A stretch of DNA of 44,184 bases from an uncultured Pelagibacteraceae bacterium (GTDB taxonomy: Bacteria; Pseudomonadota; Alphaproteobacteria; Pelagibacterales; Pelagibacteraceae), in contig CABXUA010000008.1 in the NCBI GenBank assembly GCA_902515355.1, positions 1 through 44,184 of the forward strand, in the 5' to 3' direction. Positions 40,715-44,184 of this stretch are shown piece after piece; the first letter of the stretch is position 1, and the number at the start of each line of letters is the position of its first letter. Both the position numbers and the translations under genes were made by a program. A model generated the notes under the pieces. That model was not told the DNA's origin, searched no databases, and saw nothing but the letters and a program-made list of their open reading frames with translations.

Positions 40715-41488
40715 ATGAAAAAATTACACTTTATTTTCGATAAGAGATCAAAAAAAGCACAAAATTTAAAAAAAAAAATTTTAAAAAAATATAATAATAC
40801 TTCACCTAAAAAATCGGAATGTATAGTGGTGGCCGGAGGAGACGGGTTTATGCTTAATGTGTTAAAGCGTTTTTATATGATCAAAAAACCTTTTTATGGA
40901 ATCAATTGTGGAACCTTTGGTTTTTTAATGAATAAATTTATTTTCACCGATATAGAAAAAAAAATTAGCAAAGCCAGAAAAACTTTAATTAATCCATTAG
41001 AACTAACTACGATTGATAAAAATAATAAAAGAAAAAAATTAATAGCTATCAACGAAGTCTCTCTTTTCAGAGAAAGCAGACAAACTGCTTTAATAAAAAT
41101 TAATGTTGGAAAAAAAATAATTATGAAAAAACTTATAGGTGATGGCGTATTGATCTCAACACCCGCAGGTAGTACCGCATATAATTTATCAGTCCATGGA
41201 CCGATCTTATCTTTAAACTCAGGGAAGTTGGCAATTACACCTATCAGTCCTTTTAGACCAAGAAGATGGAAGGGGAGAATTATCTCTAATAATATGAAAG
41301 TAAAAATAAAAAATTTAGATATTTTTAAAAGACCTATAGCTGCAGTAGCAGATAATGTGGAAGTTAGAGGCGTTAAATCTTTAATGATAAAGATTAATAA
41401 AAATATTAAACTTGTATTACTACATGATAGAGATAGAAGTTTAGTTAAAAAGATAAAAATTGAACAGCTTAAAAAAAATATCAAATAA
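40715..41488 (+). CDS. nadK: NAD kinase
   Basis: Phosphorylates NAD+ to NADP+. IVVAGGDGFMLNVLKRF carries the GGDG motif near residues 41-44, GINCGTFGFLMNKF follows, and STPAGSTAYNLSVHGPIL is the conserved glycine-rich loop. 257 residues is the short bacterial form. It lies just after tRNA-Leu and before the GT39-like gene. A 196-codon open frame on the other strand is a shadow caused by lysine-rich AAA codons. Confidence 0.95.
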   Translation: MKKLHFIFDKRSKKAQNLKKKILKKYNNTSPKKSECIVVAGGDGFMLNVLKRFYMIKKPFYGINCGTFGFLMNKFIFTDIEKKISKARKTLINPLELTTIDKNNKRKKLIAINEVSLFRESRQTALIKINVGKKIIMKKLIGDGVLISTPAGSTAYNLSVHGPILSLNSGKLAITPISPFRPRRWKGRIISNNMKVKIKNLDIFKRPIAAVADNVEVRGVKSLMIKINKNIKLVLLHDRDRSLVKKIKIEQLKKNIK

Positions 41489-41505
41489 TTCTTACAAATA
41501 TTTTC

Positions 41506-42945
41506 ATGAATTATAAAATTACTGAAAATTATTATTTCTATTTTATAATTTTAGCTATAGGTATAATTATAAGATTATATTATTCAAATTTCGAAAGCTA
41601 TTGGATAGACGAACAAATAGCTTTTTTTGTATCCGATCCAACTTTAAATTTGAAAGAAACAATAATTAGAAGTCTTAATTCTGACTATAGCCCTCTTTTA
41701 TATAATTTTTTTCTAAAAGTATTTTTTAGTATTTTTGGGTACTCACCGGATGTAGGAAGATATTTTTCGATATTAGTTGGATTTTTAAGTATAATTCTTT
41801 TAGCCTACATTTCATTTTCAATTTCTAAAAAAAGATCTGTCTTTATAGCTATTTTTTTATCAAGCATGAATATATATCTTATATCTTATTCAGCAGAAAC
41901 AAGAGCTTATTCTACAATTTTTTTATTAAGCTTAGTAAACATATACTTATTTTTTTGTGTATTTATATTTAAAAATAAAAATAAATTTTTTGAAATAGCT
42001 TTTCCTTTTTCAGTATTTTTAATCTTATTATCACACCCATTCACAAGTTTAATAATTATCTCTGAAATTATATTTATTTTCATTCAAGATTTAAAAAAAA
42101 GAAAAATTAATTATAAATATTACACGATCACCTTTGTAACAATATTGCTGTATGCTATTATAGAACATGATTACCTTAAACTTTTATTTAGTTACAATCC
42201 TCCGGATTTCTTCGTTAAAAATCCTGATTTAGTTTTTTTTACAAATTTTTATTTTGATCGTTTTTTTGGATCAAAAATTATGGGTTATATTTTTCTTTTT
42301 TTATTAATTTTCTTATTGGTAAAAAATAAACAAAAAATTCTTAATAACAAATTTTATCAGTTCCTATTAATTCTTTTAATTACTATCTATCTTATTCCTA
42401 TATTATACGGTTTAATAATTAATCCTGTACTTAAGGACAAATATATAATTTTTGTATTAATCCCAGTTATATTATTGATCTCTTGTTTAATTTTTGAGAT
42501 TCGAAACTTAAGATTAAGAAGGTTATTAATTGGATTAATTTTAATATCTACAATAACTAATCAATTTTTTGAGATTTATAATAAAAAATTAAGCAAACCT
42601 GACTTTAAATCTATATTTAAGAAATTAAATGAACAGGAAGTTAAAAATATAGCTGTAATTACATTAGATGTAAATCATGAGTATATGATGGATATAGAAA
42701 AAAAAGATCCATATAGAGAGAGAGATATCATAAAAAATTACATTAAAAATTTTGATAATATTGATAAAAATTTTGTATTTCTTAATCAAGAAAAGATACC
42801 CACAGAGTTTAATAGTATATGGTTAATTTGTTATGAACCAATTGTAGATGGTAAATGTGAAAAGAATATAAGAGTTAACAAAAATTATAAAATCAAAAAA
42901 GAAATATCATCTTATCAACTGACTTCTTATTTGCTTAAAAAATAA
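41506..42945 (+). CDS. GT39/ArnT-like polytopic membrane glycosyltransferase
   Basis: 479-residue membrane protein with roughly ten hydrophobic helices. After the first helix comes ESYWIDEQIAFF, the acidic-pair loop found in polyprenol-phosphate-sugar-using GT-C enzymes (PMT/ArnT), then SDYSPLLYNFFLKVFFSIFG, which is the second conserved loop. The C-terminal 110 residues are soluble and probably periplasmic. It would transfer a lipid-linked sugar to a surface glycan or lipid. Family assignment is good, donor unknown. The 3' end overlaps the convergent GT2 gene by 19 bp, and GT2 enzymes of that type can make polyprenol-phosphate sugars. Confidence 0.78.
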   Translation: MNYKITENYYFYFIILAIGIIIRLYYSNFESYWIDEQIAFFVSDPTLNLKETIIRSLNSDYSPLLYNFFLKVFFSIFGYSPDVGRYFSILVGFLSIILLAYISFSISKKRSVFIAIFLSSMNIYLISYSAETRAYSTIFLLSLVNIYLFFCVFIFKNKNKFFEIAFPFSVFLILLSHPFTSLIIISEIIFIFIQDLKKRKINYKYYTITFVTILLYAIIEHDYLKLLFSYNPPDFFVKNPDLVFFTNFYFDRFFGSKIMGYIFLFLLIFLLVKNKQKILNNKFYQFLLILLITIYLIPILYGLIINPVLKDKYIIFVLIPVILLISCLIFEIRNLRLRRLLIGLILISTITNQFFEIYNKKLSKPDFKSIFKKLNEQEVKNIAVITLDVNHEYMMDIEKKDPYRERDIIKNYIKNFDNIDKNFVFLNQEKIPTEFNSIWLICYEPIVDGKCEKNIRVNKNYKIKKEISSYQLTSYLLKK

Positions 42946-43670
42946 TCCAATTTTAAAAAATAAATAATACTAATAATTAAAAACTTTATTGCATACATAA
43001 TATGTAATTGAGATCTTTCATCTGCATATATAGTCTTTATGGGAATTTCTTTTATTTGTAGTTTTTTTTGAATTATTTTAATTCTAATTAACTGATCAAA
43101 ATTAAATGTATTTGGCAGTTCATTTAATTTGATTTTATTAAAAATATCCATTCTATAAGCCCACATACCTGTATGCGCATCTTTAAAATTTGTTTTAAAA
43201 ACAAAGTTAAAAAATTTAGTTAAAAAAATATTTCCAATTAATTTGTATAGTGGCATCCCACCATGTATTGCGCTTAATATTCCTGATTTTAATCTAGACC
43301 CAGTTGATGCATAATAATTTTTTTCTTTTAAAGCCATTACAAGTTCTTTAATATATATAGGTGAATATTGACCATCTCCGTGAATCATCACAGCATACTT
43401 AAATTTATTTTTAATTGCGAACGATAGACATTTTTTAATATTACCTCCGTACCCTAAATTTTTTTTATTTATATTTAGTTTTGCATGTTTAAATTTTTTT
43501 AAAATTTCTTTACTATAATAAATAGTTTTGTCCCTAGAACAATCATCACTTATTAATAAATGAACTTGATAGTTTTTAATTTTTTTAAAATTAATTTTCT
43601 TAAAAACGTTATAAAGACGTTTTTTAGCTTTGTATGTTATTATAAAAATTAGAAGTTTTTCTTTTTTCAT
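42927..43670 (-). CDS. Glycosyltransferase family 2
   Basis: 247 residues, GT-A fold. FIITYKAKKRLYNVFKKI, then LLISDDCSRDKT holds the first acidic pair, YGGNIKKCLSFAIKNKFK is the family helix, and VMIHGDGQYSPIYI is the DxD-like motif. STGSRLKSG and DAHTGMWAYRMDIFNK follow, as in dolichyl- or polyprenyl-phosphate sugar synthases. A single hydrophobic segment near the C-terminus (FLIISIIYFLKL) may anchor it. It may supply a lipid-linked sugar to the adjacent GT39-like protein. It lies 7 bp downstream of tRNA-Thr on the same strand. Confidence 0.85.
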   Translation of the reverse strand: MKKEKLLIFIITYKAKKRLYNVFKKINFKKIKNYQVHLLISDDCSRDKTIYYSKEILKKFKHAKLNINKKNLGYGGNIKKCLSFAIKNKFKYAVMIHGDGQYSPIYIKELVMALKEKNYYASTGSRLKSGILSAIHGGMPLYKLIGNIFLTKFFNFVFKTNFKDAHTGMWAYRMDIFNKIKLNELPNTFNFDQLIRIKIIQKKLQIKEIPIKTIYADERSQLHIMYAIKFLIISIIYFLKLDYFLSK

Positions 43671-43677
43671 TTTAAGA

Positions 43678-43753
43678 TGGTGCCCTCACACGGACTCGAA
43701 CCGCGAACCTACTGATTACAAATCAGTTGCTCTACCAATTGAGCTATGAGGGC
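43678..43753 (-). tRNA. tRNA-Thr (anticodon UGU)
   Basis: 76 nt with encoded CCA. The acceptor stem GCCCTCA pairs with TGAGGGC, and the discriminator is A. The D-arm AGCTCAATTGGTAGAGC is standard; the anticodon stem ACTGA/TCAGT closes the loop TTTGTAA with anticodon TGT (43720-43718), and the T-loop is TTCGAGT. It decodes ACA and other threonine codons by wobble. It lies between the RlmB-type gene and the GT2 gene, all on the minus strand. Confidence 0.97.
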
Positions 43754-43795
43754 TTAAATGTCTATCTAGCATAATATTGTTTAATTTTAAAATAT

Positions 43796-44184
43796 TTATT
43801 CACTTTTCTTAATAATGTGAGAGATATGATGACAAACTATAGATACAGTATTTGATATATTAAGACTTTCTATGTTTTCATTTATATTAATTTTAAATTT
43901 AAAATCAGAGTTTTCTAATGTTTTTTCTTTTATGCCGAATCCCTCTGAACCAAATAAGAGTACATTTCTTCCTGCCCAATCATGACTTGTAAAATCTTTT
44001 TTTGCTGACACATCAAATGCACTTATCCAAAAATTTTTTGTTTTTAAAAATTTTAAAGTACTATTTATGTTTGAAACTTTAAATAAATTTATATGCTCAA
44101 TACCACCACTAGCACTTTTGTATAAGAGTTTACTTTTTGCTGGAAAAGATCTCTCTTTAACAATTATTCCATCAATTCCAAAAG
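43796..44184 (-). CDS. TrmH/RlmB-type 2'-O-methyltransferase, C-terminal part (cut by window edge)
   Basis: The frame stays open to the last base of the window, so the visible 129 codons are the C-terminal SPOUT domain. FGIDGIIVKERSFP and KSASGGIEHINLFKVSNI (from codons above the first possible start at 44011) come first, then LLFGSEGFGIKEKTLE and ESLNISNTVSIVCHHISH, the second and third SpoU motifs that form the SAM knot. The SGGxEHI and SEGxG patterns fit RlmB (23S rRNA G2251), but other TrmH relatives remain possible without the N-terminal domain. Confidence 0.85.
   Translation of the reverse strand, partial: FGIDGIIVKERSFPAKSKLLYKSASGGIEHINLFKVSNINSTLKFLKTKNFWISAFDVSAKKDFTSHDWAGRNVLLFGSEGFGIKEKTLENSDFKFKININENIESLNISNTVSIVCHHISHIIKKSE

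Noticed and set aside
40894-41484. A 196-codon open frame on the minus strand inside nadK, rich in hydrophobic residues
   Set aside because: It is the shadow of lysine-rich sense codons (AAA read as TTT, Phe). nadK has strong motifs in the other frame and no independent start signal is seen.
40612-43753. Nearly identical acceptor stems of tRNA-Leu and tRNA-Thr (GCCCTCG / GCCCTCA) as possible recombination repeats
   Set aside because: The match is limited to 6-7 bases on each side and the bodies differ completely, so it is ordinary tRNA sequence similarity.
1-44184. CRISPR arrays, insertion sequences, phage genes, toxin-antitoxin pairs or rRNA
   Set aside because: No regularly spaced repeats, transposase or integrase motifs, phage structural genes, or rRNA sequence was seen on either strand.

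Overview
This 44 kb window is strongly AT-rich (about 30% GC by eye) and extremely compact. Most neighbouring genes overlap or sit a few bases apart. The longest stretch without a gene is about 170 bp (14787-14958), so nothing over 300 bp needs separate explanation. Gene content (ammonia-only NadE, three-part PurS/PurQ/PurL, a Grx4-BolA pair, class II DAHP synthase, methylcitrate-cycle genes, TauE-type exporter, S4 without zinc cysteines) and coding style fit a streamlined marine alphaproteobacterium of the SAR11/Pelagibacterales type. That placement is inference from style and content, not from a search. No phage, insertion sequence, CRISPR array or rRNA was seen.

Layout. 1-565: end of a sugar-nucleotide epimerase. 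562-4754: a polyamine/methylthioadenosine (MTA) block with apt, mtnP, mtnA, a FucA-type class II aldolase and a fused SpeD-SpeE. 4787-7247: surface-glycan genes (DUF6165, GT9, GT4). 7247-13342: a redoxin, gamma-carbonic anhydrase, FMN oxidoreductase, beta-hydroxyacid dehydrogenase, MFS carrier, rpoZ, dusA and a TauE/SafE exporter. 13344-17903: a phosphohexomutase, then nrdA-nrdB behind two candidate NrdR boxes. 18040-21361 (minus): prpC, prpB, a LysE exporter and phosphoglycolate phosphatase. 21433-31185 (plus): a stand-alone GlmU acetyltransferase domain, glmS, DAHP synthase, nadE, cysS, cimA, a TrmJ-type methylase, rpsD and a methyltransferase. 31188-38392 (minus): one tightly packed chain sfsA-map-purB-purC-purS-purQ-purL-bolA-grxD. 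38411-44184: a CinA-type domain, a gamma-glutamylcyclotransferase-like gene, GT9, tRNA-Leu(UAA), nadK, a GT39-like membrane protein, GT2, tRNA-Thr(UGU) and the end of an RlmB-type methylase.

How the genes work together. The strongest functional unit is at the left. SpeD-SpeE would release MTA, MtnP would split it, Apt would salvage the adenine, MtnA would isomerise methylthioribose-1-phosphate, and the aldolase next to it has all FucA catalytic and zinc residues, so it could return DHAP to central carbon. That is the layout of an MTA/DHAP shunt rather than the full methionine salvage pathway. GlmS and the truncated GlmU supply amino-sugar precursors, but the uridylyltransferase half of GlmU is absent here. 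The purine chain, nrdAB, nadE/nadK, cimA and prpBC are core metabolism. The glycosyltransferases at both ends are the accessory part.
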